64,000 bases of DNA from Anaerolineales bacterium (GTDB taxonomy: Bacteria; Chloroflexota; Anaerolineae; Anaerolineales; Villigracilaceae). The notes beneath the pieces are model-generated. The model worked only from the letters and a program-made list of their open reading frames with translations, was not told where the DNA came from and made no database searches. Shown in pieces: positions 32,122 through 40,362 of the stretch (positions within the stretch are counted from its first letter, which is position 1; each line of letters starts with the position of its first letter). Position numbers and translations under genes: made by a program. The stretch spans positions 1 to 64,000 of the forward strand of contig JAUQXA010000070.1 in assembly GCA_030834895.1 (NCBI GenBank). The letters are read 5' to 3'.

Positions 32122-32620
32122 ATTTCAACGAGTCGCGGACCAGTTGCGGATCGAACACACCAACGGTGCGCCAGAGTTCATTGCCCTGCGCGTCGAAGAA
32201 GACGAAGGTCGGCGTGAATTCGAAGCCATAGGCGGCGGCGAGCTCCCTGCCGACAGTTTCCTGGATATTCAGGCGGATGATGTGAATCGGCTTGCCGATT
32301 GTGGTGCTGCTATTCAGTTCCTGTTCGAGCCTGTCAACGGCAGGCTTCAATTGGGTGCAGGTAATTCAGTAGGGGGATTGGAATTCGAGCAGGACGGGCG
32401 TACCAGCGCCGATGAGGGATTGCACCTTTTTGGCGTCGTCCATCAGCGGGGTCTGGACAGGATGCAGGATGACCCAGGAGACGATCAGCGCGGCGACGAC
32501 GACCCCGAAGGCAAGGAAGTCGTTCCATTTTGGCTTGTTGGAGAGCAGGAAAAATCCCGCCGCCACCCCCAGCCCGATTGCCACAAGAAGGAAGGAGTAT
32601 TCACGGATAAATAAAATCAC
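32120..32620 (-). CDS. Thioredoxin-fold membrane protein with in-frame TGA: probable selenoprotein (UxxC)
   Basis: Two open frames on the minus strand (32620-32369 and 32365-32120) are in the same phase and separated by a single TGA at 32366-32368. Joined, they give one 166-residue protein: two membrane helices (about 9-27, 35-54), then a thioredoxin domain with FQSPY-U-ITC-TQLKPAVD at the redox site and cis-Pro in FTPTFVFF. The TGA is exactly at the first Cys of CxxC, the usual place of selenocysteine. 25 bases after it an AGCCUG/CAGGCU stem with loop CCGUUGA fits a bacterial SECIS. GTG 32620 follows AGAGG; GTG 32626 is an alternative. TGA serves as stop elsewhere (actD, DUF4395). A nonsense mutation is the alternative. 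Confidence 0.75.
32327..32347 (-). promoter_or_regulatory. Candidate bacterial SECIS hairpin
   Basis: Minus-strand stem AGCCTG (32341-32346) with CAGGCT (32328-32333), 7-base loop CCGTTGA, beginning about 19 bases and looping 25 bases 3' of the TGA. Pairing of the first loop C with the sixth-position G would give a smaller loop with G at its second position. Confidence 0.5.
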
Positions 32621-32817
32621 AGACACCTCTATTTGTTTGCTCTCGGCGGCGGGGCCGCCGCCGGGGACGGCGGCTTGAGCGTTTTATTGAATGTCATGTC
32701 ATATTGTGACGGTTCACACTTTGACAATTCAAATGAGTTCTTTTACAATCGAACGACTTGCCCCCATGGGGCGGTTGGAATTATTTAAATACATCCCATG
32801 TAAGGAAGGTTGTTTCC

Positions 32818-34899
32818 ATGAAAGAGTATACCACCGAGTTTCTTCGCAACATTGCGCTGGTTTCGCACGGGGGCGCAGGCAAGACGATGATGGCTGAGTC
32901 GTTTTTGCATGCAACAAAGGCGACCACCCGCCTCGGCAAGATCGAGGATGGGACGACGGCATCGGACTACGACGACGAGGAACAGCGCCGCAAAATTTCG
33001 ATTTACACGAGTGTTCTCCCCATCGAGTATCGCGATCACAAAATAAACGTTCTGGACGCGCCAGGCTACACTGATTTTGTGGGTGAAATTGTCTCCGCCC
33101 TGAGTGCCGCCGATGGCGCGGTTGTTTTGGTGGATGCCGTTTCGGGCATCGAAGTCGGCACCGAAATTGCATGGCGCTATGTGGAGCAGTTCAAACTGCC
33201 GCGCTTTTTCGTCATCAACAAGATGGACCGCGACAACGCCAACTTCGAGCAGACCTATGCCGCCATCGAGGAGTTTGTGAAGGCATACGGCAAGCGCGCA
33301 GTCAAAGTCCAGCTGCCGATTGGTGAGAAGGCGGGCTTTAAGGGTGTGGTGGATGTCATCGGCATGAAAGCCTATATGGGTGACGGCAGCGCAGCTTCGG
33401 AAATTCCTGCTGACTTGAAGGATGCGGTCGAAGAGGCACGCTTCCAGTTGGTGGAAGCCGCGGCGGAAGGCGACGATGAGTTGATGGAAAAATACCTCGA
33501 AAACGGTTCCCTAACCGACGAGGAAATGGTGCGCGGACTCAAGGCTGTTGTCCACTCTGCGAACTTCATCCCCGTATTCTGCGCCGCTGGTGGGCATGAG
33601 ATCGGCACCCTGCCTTTGCTCAACGCCATTATTGACCTGATACCCTCCCCGTTGAACGCAGTCAAGCGCGTAGCACAGGGCAAGAATGGCGAAGAAGTCT
33701 TGAAACCCGCCGACACCGAGCCTTTGGCTGCCTACGTCTGGAAGACCACCGCCGACCCATTCGTCGGCAGAATGACCTACTTCCGCGTGTTCTCTGGCTC
33801 CATCCAGGCGGACGCTCACATGTGGAACCAGAACAAGGGCGCGGATGAACGCGTCTCAGGTTTGCACTTCCAGCGCGGCAAGGAAGCGATTGCGGCGAAG
33901 GTTGTCCACGCGGGCGACATTGCCTCCGTCTCCAAATTGAACGTCACCGCGACTGGCGACACTTTCTGTGACAAGGCTCACCCGCTTACAATCGAGAAAC
34001 CGAAATTTCCCGCCGCTCTGTATCGTGTGGCAGTCACCCCCAAAAGTCAGGCAGACGCGGCGAAGATCACCCCGACCCTCACCCGTCTGTGCGAAGAGGA
34101 TATGACCCTGATCTGGCAGAACGACCCCATCACACATGAAACGGTTTTGCAGGGTATGGGCGACCAGCACATCGACGTGGCGCTGCATCGCGCACAGGTC
34201 AAATTCCAGGTTGGATTCACCACTCACGAACCGCGCGTTCCATATCGCGAAGGCATCACGCGCAAAGCCAGCGCCCAGTATCGTCACAAGAAGCAAAGCG
34301 GCGGCGCGGGTCAATTCGGCGAAGTGCATCTCCGCATCGAACCGTTGCCCACAGCAGACTTTGAATTTACCGATGAACTCGTAGGCATGAACCTGTCGAA
34401 ATCCTATCTGCCCCCCATTGAAAAAGGCATTAAGGCAACGATGGAACGCGGCGCGTTTGCAGGTTACCCGATGAGCAACGTAAAAGTCATCGTCTATGAC
34501 GGCAAGGAACACGAAGTGGATTCCAAGCCTGTGGCGTTCGAAATTGCAGGACGCGAGGCGTTCAAACTCGCCGTGCAGGATGCGGGTCCCGTTTTATTCG
34601 AGCCGATCATGACCATTCGAGTCACCGTCCCCGATGCGAACATGGGCGACGTGATGAGCGACCTCAACACTCGCCGCGGACGCGTGCAGGGAACCGACTC
34701 CGAACATGGCAACACGGTCATCGTGGCTCACGTGCCGATGGCTGAACTCCTGCGCTACACCACCCAACTCCGCTCCATCACGGGCGGACGCGGATACTTT
34801 ACCATGGAATTCGACCACTACGACACAGTCCCTGCCCACATCATGGGTCCGATCATCGAAGCCCACAAGAAGGAAATGGAAGCGAAGAAGGACGAATAA
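32818..34899 (+). CDS. EF-G-like translational GTPase (FusA paralogue)
   Basis: A 693-residue protein with all EF-G domains. The P-loop is SHGGAGKT (16-23) rather than AHIDAGKT of canonical EF-G, switch II DAPGYTDF, and NKMDRDN. GGxG-type P-loops mark the EF-G-like group (EF-G2-type) found beside the main EF-G in many bacteria; a role in recycling or stress translation is only inferred. ATG 32818 follows AAGGAAGG; the longer frame upstream has no site. A GC-rich inverted repeat (32643-32680) lies in the divergent upstream region. Confidence 0.88.
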   Translation: MKEYTTEFLRNIALVSHGGAGKTMMAESFLHATKATTRLGKIEDGTTASDYDDEEQRRKISIYTSVLPIEYRDHKINVLDAPGYTDFVGEIVSALSAADGAVVLVDAVSGIEVGTEIAWRYVEQFKLPRFFVINKMDRDNANFEQTYAAIEEFVKAYGKRAVKVQLPIGEKAGFKGVVDVIGMKAYMGDGSAASEIPADLKDAVEEARFQLVEAAAEGDDELMEKYLENGSLTDEEMVRGLKAVVHSANFIPVFCAAGGHEIGTLPLLNAIIDLIPSPLNAVKRVAQGKNGEEVLKPADTEPLAAYVWKTTADPFVGRMTYFRVFSGSIQADAHMWNQNKGADERVSGLHFQRGKEAIAAKVVHAGDIASVSKLNVTATGDTFCDKAHPLTIEKPKFPAALYRVAVTPKSQADAAKITPTLTRLCEEDMTLIWQNDPITHETVLQGMGDQHIDVALHRAQVKFQVGFTTHEPRVPYREGITRKASAQYRHKKQSGGAGQFGEVHLRIEPLPTADFEFTDELVGMNLSKSYLPPIEKGIKATMERGAFAGYPMSNVKVIVYDGKEHEVDSKPVAFEIAGREAFKLAVQDAGPVLFEPIMTIRVTVPDANMGDVMSDLNTRRGRVQGTDSEHGNTVIVAHVPMAELLRYTTQLRSITGGRGYFTMEFDHYDTVPAHIMGPIIEAHKKEMEAKKDE

Positions 34900-34910
34900 C
34901 AAGTAATGAG

Positions 34911-34949
34911 AAACGTCCCAAGTCGAAAGACTTGGGACGTTTCTTTTTT
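34911..34949 (+). terminator. Strong intrinsic terminator
   Basis: A 14-bp perfect stem AAACGTCCCAAGTC / GACTTGGGACGTTT with GAAA tetraloop and a T run. It can act for both converging genes. Confidence 0.92.
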
Positions 34950-34976
34950 CTTCTCACTCGTTTCTCGTTACCCGGT

Positions 34977-35816
34977 TTATTTCGGCGAGAACAGAATATC
35001 CTCCACACGGGTTTTCATTCTCAGTCGCCTGCCCTCGAAGGTCATCAGGTCGGCAAGGGACTTCTTCTTCGTGCCATCCCAAAGTACGAGATTGTCCCTC
35101 TGCTTCTTCATGTATTCTTCCAGTTTGCCGAAATCCGAATAATTATCATAGAATCCCACCAGGCGGCGGAAGAGTTTGGGCATGATCAAATTGTCCTCTT
35201 GCAGGGTGCGGATGTCGAGCAGTGTGAAATCGGATGTGCGGTCGATGGACCAGATTCCGCGTTTGGTTGCCCGTGCCCGGGTCACAACTGCGCGGATTTT
35301 TTCCGCAAAGACTCGGTCCGTGGTGGTGTAAAACGTCGGATAGACCAAGCCTTCGCGCGCCAGTTGGAAGTTGATTGAATCTTCGACGGGGAGTTGGCTT
35401 GAATCCATCACCGCGCCATCCGTCAGTTTGACATCCTTCGGGAAGACATAACTGACTGGACGCCCGAAGCGGTCCACTGAACCCGAGGCGATGAATCCCG
35501 CCTTGCCGTCGTTGGCATCCACCACCTGGGTCAGTCCCAGGCTGTAGATGACGGTGTCGATCCGCAGCATTTCAAGCATGGCTTCAAGCGCCGCCAACGC
35601 AAAGGCGCGCGGCTGGTGATAGCCTTCGTAATGGGTCTCCATTGCATCAATTGCTTCGACGCGCAGTTGCTTCTTCTTTGTGGCTTTGACCACTACAGTT
35701 TCCCAGGTGAAAAAATCCCAATTTGCCTGGTTCGTTGCCTGAAAGCGGATCGAATCCCCGTCGGGCTGAAAGCCTTTGATATGAAACGTACCTGCGATCA
35801 CTTTATATTGCGCCAT
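34977..35816 (-). CDS. Staphylococcal-nuclease-like (SNase fold) protein
   Basis: A 279-residue cytoplasmic protein. IRFQATN, then QLRVEAIDAMETHYEG...HQPRAFALAALEAM matches the SNase core (R-I-x-G-I-D-A-P-E-T), with Asp and Glu kept, but the canonical Pro is Met. A second part (170-279) has RVFAEKIRAVVTRARATKRGIWS, similar to SNase C-terminal Arg-containing strands. Start at ATG 35816 with AAAGGAGG upstream. A nuclease or nucleic-acid-binding role is likely but not certain. Confidence 0.7.
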   Translation of the reverse strand: MAQYKVIAGTFHIKGFQPDGDSIRFQATNQANWDFFTWETVVVKATKKKQLRVEAIDAMETHYEGYHQPRAFALAALEAMLEMLRIDTVIYSLGLTQVVDANDGKAGFIASGSVDRFGRPVSYVFPKDVKLTDGAVMDSSQLPVEDSINFQLAREGLVYPTFYTTTDRVFAEKIRAVVTRARATKRGIWSIDRTSDFTLLDIRTLQEDNLIMPKLFRRLVGFYDNYSDFGKLEEYMKKQRDNLVLWDGTKKKSLADLMTFEGRRLRMKTRVEDILFSPK

Positions 35817-35877
35817 GGCTGCCTCCTTTGGTAAGTCTATTATAGGAGTTTTTGACGTAAAAGCAAACATTTGCTCA

Positions 35878-35990
35878 CTTCATTGCGGGTAGCGTTCTTG
35901 ACGACGAAGCAATCTCCACTCGGCAGGAGACTGCTTCGCCCGCTCACCGTTTGAGACTCGGGACTCGCAGCGACATCATTCTCGAAGTAA
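35878..35990. repeat. Dispersed repeat of the GAAGCAATCTC type
   Basis: CATTGCGGG...GACGAAGCAATCTC, then GGAGACTGCTTCGCC...CTCGCAGCGACAT: imperfect inverted arms of a repeat common in many bacterial intergenic regions (by recollection). Confidence 0.55.
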
Positions 35991-35999
35991 AATATCTAC

Positions 36000-36272
36000 A
36001 TGCCAATCGTCCGTTTTCCCGCTTTGATGAAGTTTTATGTCGACAACCAGACGGAGTTTCCTGTTGCGGGTGGCACCGTCATTGAACTGTTGGATAACCT
36101 GGTTGCGCGTTATCCTGCGCTCAAGCCACATTTATACGAGCCGGGTGGAAACTTGCGCCGCCATTTCAATATCTTTGTAAACGGTGAACACATCCGTGAT
36201 CTCAGTGGGTTGGATACTGAATTAAAAGATGATGACAGGGTGATCCTGATGGTTTCGGCGGCTGGGGGATAA
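36000..36272 (+). CDS. Ubiquitin-like sulfur-carrier protein (CysO/MoaD type), copy 1
   Basis: A 90-residue beta-grasp protein ending SAAGG. The C-terminal diglycine is the site of adenylation and thiocarboxylate formation. PALKPHLYEPGG and FVNGEHIRDL are typical of the CysO/MoaD group. It lies upstream of the cysM transcript's own promoter. The paralogue at 38863 is close in sequence; together with MoeB at 39137 the thiocarboxylated carrier would feed sulfur to CysM. Confidence 0.87.
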   Translation: MPIVRFPALMKFYVDNQTEFPVAGGTVIELLDNLVARYPALKPHLYEPGGNLRRHFNIFVNGEHIRDLSGLDTELKDDDRVILMVSAAGG

Positions 36273-36280
36273 TTTTTATA

Positions 36281-36308
36281 TTGACAAATCAGGTAAGAAA
36301 AGTAAAAT
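36281..36308 (+). promoter_or_regulatory. Strong sigma-70-type promoter
   Basis: Perfect TTGACA (36281-36286), 16-bp spacer, TAAAAT (36303-36308). It drives the structured leader upstream of cysM. Confidence 0.75.
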
Positions 36309-36310
36309 AA

Positions 36311-36470
36311 CAAGCGTCATTTTATCAGAATATGAAAACATTTAACGATTGCTTGTGTATACGGCGGGGCGCGTAGCCACCGCCTGAAATAGCCCTTCCG
36401 CAGTCAACGGATTCAGGACGGTTGGACGACCCCGCTTGCAAAGTTTGCAATGTGTGGCGATTGTTCGCCG
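36311..36470 (+). ncRNA. Structured RNA leader or small RNA upstream of cysM
   Basis: Between the promoter and the terminator the ~160-nt transcript has nested helices: GCGGGG (36364-36369) with CCCCGC (36430-36435); inside it ACCG-CCTGAA (36379-36388) with TTCAGG-A-CGGT (36412-36422); inside that CCG/CGG (36398-36400/36408-36410). CAAGCG at the 5' end (36311-36316) can pair with CGCTTG (36433-36438). A TTGCAAA-G-TTTGCAA palindrome precedes the terminator. It does not match the conserved cores of riboswitches I can recall. Either a riboswitch/attenuator for the cysteine genes or a free small RNA. Confidence 0.55.
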
Positions 36471-36478
36471 TCTTTTTG
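36456..36478 (+). terminator. Intrinsic terminator in the cysM leader
   Basis: GGCGA/TCGCC stem with 4-base loop, followed by GTCTTTTTG. Located 37 bp before the cysM start, so it either ends a small RNA or acts as an attenuator. Confidence 0.7.
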
Positions 36479-36514
36479 TTTACCTGTTGACTGCTTTTCT
36501 TTTATAAAGGCAAT

Positions 36515-37465
36515 ATGACTTTACTCGACTTTAGATTGATCAACTCAAATACGATCCCTCTGGATGGGCTTCCAGCACATGTTGGGAACACGCCGTTACT
36601 TCCCCTCCGCAAGCTGGCCCTGGGCTTGTCTCCGCGTGTCAAGGTCTTTATCAAGGCTGAATGGTTTAATCCGGGCGGTTCAGTAAAGGATCGCCCCGCG
36701 CTGAACATCATTCAAAACGCGATCATTAATGGCGACCTCGGCAACGGCAAGCGATTGCTGGATTCCACTTCAGGCAACATGGGAATCTCATATGCCACCT
36801 TTGGCGCTGCGTTGGGAATCCCCGTCACGTTGGCGATTCCCGCCAGTGCCAGTCCCGAGCGGTTGACCCTTCTTCGGGCGCTTGGCGCGGAGGTAATTCT
36901 CACCGACCCGTCTGAAGGTTCGGATGGCGCAATTGTGTTGGCACGTCAACTTGCGGCTGAAAAGCCCGATTTGTATTGGTATGCAAATCAATACAGCAAC
37001 TCTGCAAACTGGCAGGCGCATTATCTCTCCACTGGGCCTGAGATTCTTGCACAAACCAACGGGCAGGCGACTCATTTCATCGCCGGGCTTGGCACCTCGG
37101 GCACGTTGACGGGGACAGGCAGGTATCTGCGCGATCATTTGCCGAACGTGAAGATTATTTCCATACAGCCCGACGCGGCTTTCCACGGTCTTGAAGGACT
37201 CAAGCACATGCCCACTGCGATCAAGCCGGGAATCTATGACGAATCACTGGCAGACGCCAATCTCGAAGTCCGCACCGAAGCGGCTCATGCGATGACCCTG
37301 CGCCTTGCCCGAGAGGAAGGATTGTTCGTGGGGATATCCTCCGGCGCGGCGGCTGTTGCGGCCCTGCAGGTTGCAAATCAACTGGATGAGGGAGTGGTTG
37401 TCACCGTCTTCCCTGATGCAGGCTACAAATATTTGAGCGACAAATCCTTGTGGGAGGGGAAATAA
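36515..37465 (+). CDS. cysM: Cysteine synthase, CysM (O-phosphoserine/CysO-type) family
   Basis: A 316-residue PLP enzyme: GNTPLLPL, PLP lysine in NPGGSVKDRPA, STSGNMG substrate loop, GLGTSGTLTG phosphate loop and SSGAAA near the end. The neighbours (CysO-like carriers, JAMM protease, MoeB) indicate the thiocarboxylate route of cysteine synthesis described in mycobacteria, rather than the sulfide route. Substrate choice (O-phosphoserine versus O-acetylserine) is inferred from context. AAAGG precedes ATG. Confidence 0.9.
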   Translation: MTLLDFRLINSNTIPLDGLPAHVGNTPLLPLRKLALGLSPRVKVFIKAEWFNPGGSVKDRPALNIIQNAIINGDLGNGKRLLDSTSGNMGISYATFGAALGIPVTLAIPASASPERLTLLRALGAEVILTDPSEGSDGAIVLARQLAAEKPDLYWYANQYSNSANWQAHYLSTGPEILAQTNGQATHFIAGLGTSGTLTGTGRYLRDHLPNVKIISIQPDAAFHGLEGLKHMPTAIKPGIYDESLADANLEVRTEAAHAMTLRLAREEGLFVGISSGAAAVAALQVANQLDEGVVVTVFPDAGYKYLSDKSLWEGK

Positions 37466-37875
37466 TGTTGACTGTTTCAAAGGATTTGATCGAAACGATA
37501 AACAAGCATGTCGAGGAAGCATATCCTGAAGAGGGGGCAGGTTTTTTGATCGGTGTTGCGGGCGAAGTAAAGAAGGTTTTGGCTTTGCCAAATGCGCGCG
37601 AGAACGAAGCCCGCCACAATCGGTTTTTGATCACGCCCGAGGATTATCTCGAAGCGGAACTAACAGCGGACAAACACGGCCTGAGCCTGATCGGTGTTTT
37701 TCATTCGCACCCCGATTGTCCCAACGTCCCATCTGAATATGACCGCGAGTGGGCCCAGCCGTTTTTCTCGTACATCATCACCCGCGTGGACAAGGGTAAT
37801 GCGGTCAACAGCCGTTCGTGGCGATTGGTTGAAGATCGTTCCAGCTACGAAGAAGAAGAAATAAAAATTATGTAG
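37465..37875 (+). CDS. JAMM/MPN+ metalloprotease (Mec-like)
   Basis: A 136-residue JAMM protein: Glu in PEEGAGFLIG and the zinc motif HSHPDCPNVPSEYDRE (H-x-H...S..D). In the CysO pathway Mec releases cysteine from the CysO-cysteine adduct, which suits its place after cysM; the start codon shares one base with the cysM stop (TAATG), implying translational coupling. Confidence 0.88.
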   Translation: MLTVSKDLIETINKHVEEAYPEEGAGFLIGVAGEVKKVLALPNARENEARHNRFLITPEDYLEAELTADKHGLSLIGVFHSHPDCPNVPSEYDREWAQPFFSYIITRVDKGNAVNSRSWRLVEDRSSYEEEEIKIM

Positions 37876-37906
37876 TAACGACATCAGTCGGTAAAAGGAC
37901 TTTAAT

Positions 37907-38401
37907 ATGACATCGCAAATATTACAAAAAGTGGATCACTCTGCCATAAAGACAAACCAAATCATCATCATCTCGTTGAATGTGCTGGCGTTTATTTTAA
38001 ACCAGCCCATCCTTGCGGCGTTTGTCGCATTGATAATGGGGATCGGTTCCGCGATGAAAGTACCTGGTTTTGGATTTGTGTACAAATCCGTGCTCAAGCC
38101 GCGCGGGTGGATGAAGCCCGATGTGCTCGACGATAACCCGGAACCTCACCGCTTTGCGCAGTTTCTTGGTTTCCTATTTATGACTACTGGCTCAATTGCC
38201 TTGTTCATTGGATTAAGTGTGTTAGGCTGGTCACTGGTGTGGCTGGTGGTGGCGCTTGCTGCGCTGAATGCCTTTGGTGGATTTTGTGTCGGTTGCGCAG
38301 TGTATTACTGGCTGGCGCAGATCAACGTCCCTGGGTTCAGCAAACAACCGCCTACAGGGACGTTTCCCGGGATGAAGCCTAGGGTGGGGCAGGGCATATG
38401 A
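37907..38401 (+). CDS. DUF4395 membrane protein
   Basis: A 164-residue protein with about four helices and the DUF4395 signature GFCVGCAVYYW, whose cysteines face the membrane. These proteins are often beside thioredoxins and rhodaneses and are thought to handle sulfur or disulfide transfer; that is context, not proof. It overlaps the thioredoxin gene by ATGA. Confidence 0.82.
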   Translation: MTSQILQKVDHSAIKTNQIIIISLNVLAFILNQPILAAFVALIMGIGSAMKVPGFGFVYKSVLKPRGWMKPDVLDDNPEPHRFAQFLGFLFMTTGSIALFIGLSVLGWSLVWLVVALAALNAFGGFCVGCAVYYWLAQINVPGFSKQPPTGTFPGMKPRVGQGI

Positions 38402-38805
38402 GTTCGGACATCCTCTTGCGTTCATTGCTCGCAATCAGTATTATTGTAGTGAGCGTGGGCCTGTACTGGCTGATAAACCAGCGCTTGTTGACACGTGCGC
38501 GGAATAACGTGTTTTCATTGTTCAGCAAGTTTCCGAACAAGCCCGTGCTCGTTTATTTCACGACGCCAACCTGCGTGCCGTGCAAGACCGTCCAACGCCC
38601 CGCCATCGAGCAGATTGCAGGAATGCTTGGCGAAAAACTGCACGTGGTCGAGATCGATGCCACAGAACGCCCCGACCTTGCAAAGACCTGGGGTGTGATG
38701 AGCGTCCCCACCACGTTTCTACTTGACTCACGCGGACAGGCTCGTTATGTCAACAACGGCGTGGCACGCGCCGAGAAATTGATGCAGCAGATACAGACTT
38801 TGTAA
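38398..38805 (+). CDS. Membrane-anchored thioredoxin-like protein
   Basis: A 135-residue protein: N-terminal helix (8-25), then a thioredoxin fold with active site TPTCVPCKTV and cis-Pro in SVPTTFLL. Anchored with the thioredoxin domain most likely outside or facing the DUF4395 partner. Possibly reduces the DUF4395 cysteines. Confidence 0.87.
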   Translation: MSSDILLRSLLAISIIVVSVGLYWLINQRLLTRARNNVFSLFSKFPNKPVLVYFTTPTCVPCKTVQRPAIEQIAGMLGEKLHVVEIDATERPDLAKTWGVMSVPTTFLLDSRGQARYVNNGVARAEKLMQQIQTL

Positions 38806-38862
38806 ATTGTGGAATCCAGAAGCTTGCTCCTGGATTCAAAAGATAAAATTAGGAGACTTTAC

Positions 38863-39135
38863 ATGCCCGTTCTAAGAATTCCAACCCCATTACGCGCCTA
38901 TACCAACGGACAATCGGATGTGACTGTCAGCGGCTCAAATATTTCCGAAGCGCTCGCAGACCTGACAAATCAATACCCCGCCCTCAAGCCGCACTTGTTC
39001 AGCGAGGGCGGCGATTTGCGCCCATTCGTCAATTTGTTCGTGGGCGAGAACAATATCAAGGATTTGCAGGGTGTGGACACGCCGATTCAGGGCGATCAAA
39101 AGATCATGTTGATTCCGTCCATTGCAGGAGGATAA
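38863..39135 (+). CDS. Ubiquitin-like sulfur-carrier protein (CysO/MoaD type), copy 2
   Basis: A 90-residue beta-grasp protein ending SIAGG; paralogue of the gene at 36000 (shared NQYPALKPHLF...GG and IKDLQGVDT). It sits right before the activating enzyme MoeB. A hairpin repeat (GAATCCAG/CTGGATTC, 38811-38836) lies between it and the thioredoxin gene. Start at ATG 38863, with AGGAG upstream. Confidence 0.87.
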   Translation: MPVLRIPTPLRAYTNGQSDVTVSGSNISEALADLTNQYPALKPHLFSEGGDLRPFVNLFVGENNIKDLQGVDTPIQGDQKIMLIPSIAGG

Positions 39136-39136
39136 G

Positions 39137-40291
39137 GTGTTGCCAGAACTTTCACGCGATGAGATTTTACGTTACTCGCGTCATTTGCTGATTCCCGAAG
39201 TGGGGTTGGAAGGTCAGCGCAGACTCAAGGCTTCGTCCGCGCTGATAATTGGCACAGGCGGACTCGGTTCTCCTGTATCCCTGTATCTTGCCGCGGCGGG
39301 CGTCGGTCATATCGGGCTGGTGGATTTCGACGTGGTGGATACGTCCAACCTCCAACGGCAGGTCATCCACGGCAGATCAACTGTCGGCAAATTGAAGGTG
39401 GAAAGCGCCCGCGCCAAACTGCTGGATTTGAATCCCGACATCCAGATCGACATCTACAACGAGCCGTTCACCTCCGAGAATGCCATGCGCATCGCGAAGG
39501 ATTACGATGTGCTGATCGATGGCACGGACAACTTTCCGACCCGTTATCTAAGCAATGACGTTTGTGTCCTGCTTGGCAAGCCAAATGTTTATGGTTCCAT
39601 TTTCCGCTTTGACGGGCAGTTGAGCGTGTTCGATGCCAGGCGGGGACCGTGCTATCGCTGTCTCTTTCCCGAACCGCCGCCGCCCGGGCTCGTCCCTTCA
39701 TGTGCGGAAGGTGGAGTGTTGGGCGTTTTGCCCGGAACCATTGGCACGTTGCAGGCCACCGAAGCCTTGAAGGTTTTGCTGGAGGTCGGCGAACCGATGA
39801 TCGGCAAACTCCTGCTCTACAACGCGCTGGACATGTCCTTCGATTTTGTGAAGTTGAAGAAGAACCCCAAATGCCGTATCTGCGGACCGAATGCCGACAT
39901 CAAGGGGTTGATCGACTACGAGGAGTTTTGCGGTGTCCCCGGTCACGACCACGGCGACGAAGGTTCGGCAGGCGTGGGCTGGGACATCACGGCCATGGAG
40001 CTTTCAGAGCGTGTGAAAATAAATCACCTGAAGTTGTTGGATGTACGCGAACCACATGAACTTGAAATCTCCGCCCTGCCGAATGCGATCAACATTCCGC
40101 TGGGTCAACTGGCGGGACGATTATCTGAACTCGACAGCGCCGAGGAAATGGTTGTCTTTTGCAAAGGCGGCACCCGCTCCACCCGCGCGCTGGAATTGCT
40201 CGTTAGCGCGGGCTTCAAGAAGGTGAAGAATTTAAAGGGTGGCATCAACGCGTGGGCCAAGGAAGTGGATACGAATTTGCCGATTTACTGA
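39137..40291 (+). CDS. MoeB/MoeZ-type adenylyltransferase-sulfurtransferase with rhodanese domain
   Basis: About 384 residues. An E1-like domain (GTGGLGSPVSLYLAAAGVG nucleotide loop; zinc cysteines in CYRC and CRIC) is followed by a rhodanese domain (from ~280) with active-site loop CKGGTRS. It adenylates the diglycine end of the CysO-like carriers and transfers sulfur. Start taken as GTG 39137, 7 bases after AGGAGG; the track-like upstream TTG overlaps the carrier gene. Ends the cluster; the terminator follows. Confidence 0.9.
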   Translation: MLPELSRDEILRYSRHLLIPEVGLEGQRRLKASSALIIGTGGLGSPVSLYLAAAGVGHIGLVDFDVVDTSNLQRQVIHGRSTVGKLKVESARAKLLDLNPDIQIDIYNEPFTSENAMRIAKDYDVLIDGTDNFPTRYLSNDVCVLLGKPNVYGSIFRFDGQLSVFDARRGPCYRCLFPEPPPPGLVPSCAEGGVLGVLPGTIGTLQATEALKVLLEVGEPMIGKLLLYNALDMSFDFVKLKKNPKCRICGPNADIKGLIDYEEFCGVPGHDHGDEGSAGVGWDITAMELSERVKINHLKLLDVREPHELEISALPNAINIPLGQLAGRLSELDSAEEMVVFCKGGTRSTRALELLVSAGFKKVKNLKGGINAWAKEVDTNLPIY

Positions 40292-40307
40292 TGAAAAAAG
40301 CAAAGAT

Positions 40308-40340
40308 AAAAGGGCTGCCCAAAAAGAGGACAGCCCTTTT
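40308..40340 (+). terminator. Terminator of the cysteine cluster
   Basis: AAAAGGGCTG / CAGCCCTTTT, 10-bp stem with 13-base loop, usable from both sides between converging genes. Confidence 0.85.
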
Positions 40341-40362
40341 ATCTAGATGAGGAAATGCAGGT

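Noticed and set aside
32366-32368. Simple nonsense mutation in a pseudogene
   Set aside because: Held as alternative but less likely: the stop falls exactly at the first redox Cys, the downstream half is intact, and a SECIS-like hairpin follows at a fitting distance.
36000-36272. ThiS for thiamin synthesis
   Set aside because: Length and PALKPHL motif fit CysO/MoaD better than the ~65-residue ThiS, and no thiG or thiazole genes adjoin.
36311-36470. Cobalamin, FMN, SAM, TPP or THF riboswitch, SRP RNA or 6S RNA
   Set aside because: None of the conserved core sequences I know of these RNAs is present; left unclassified.
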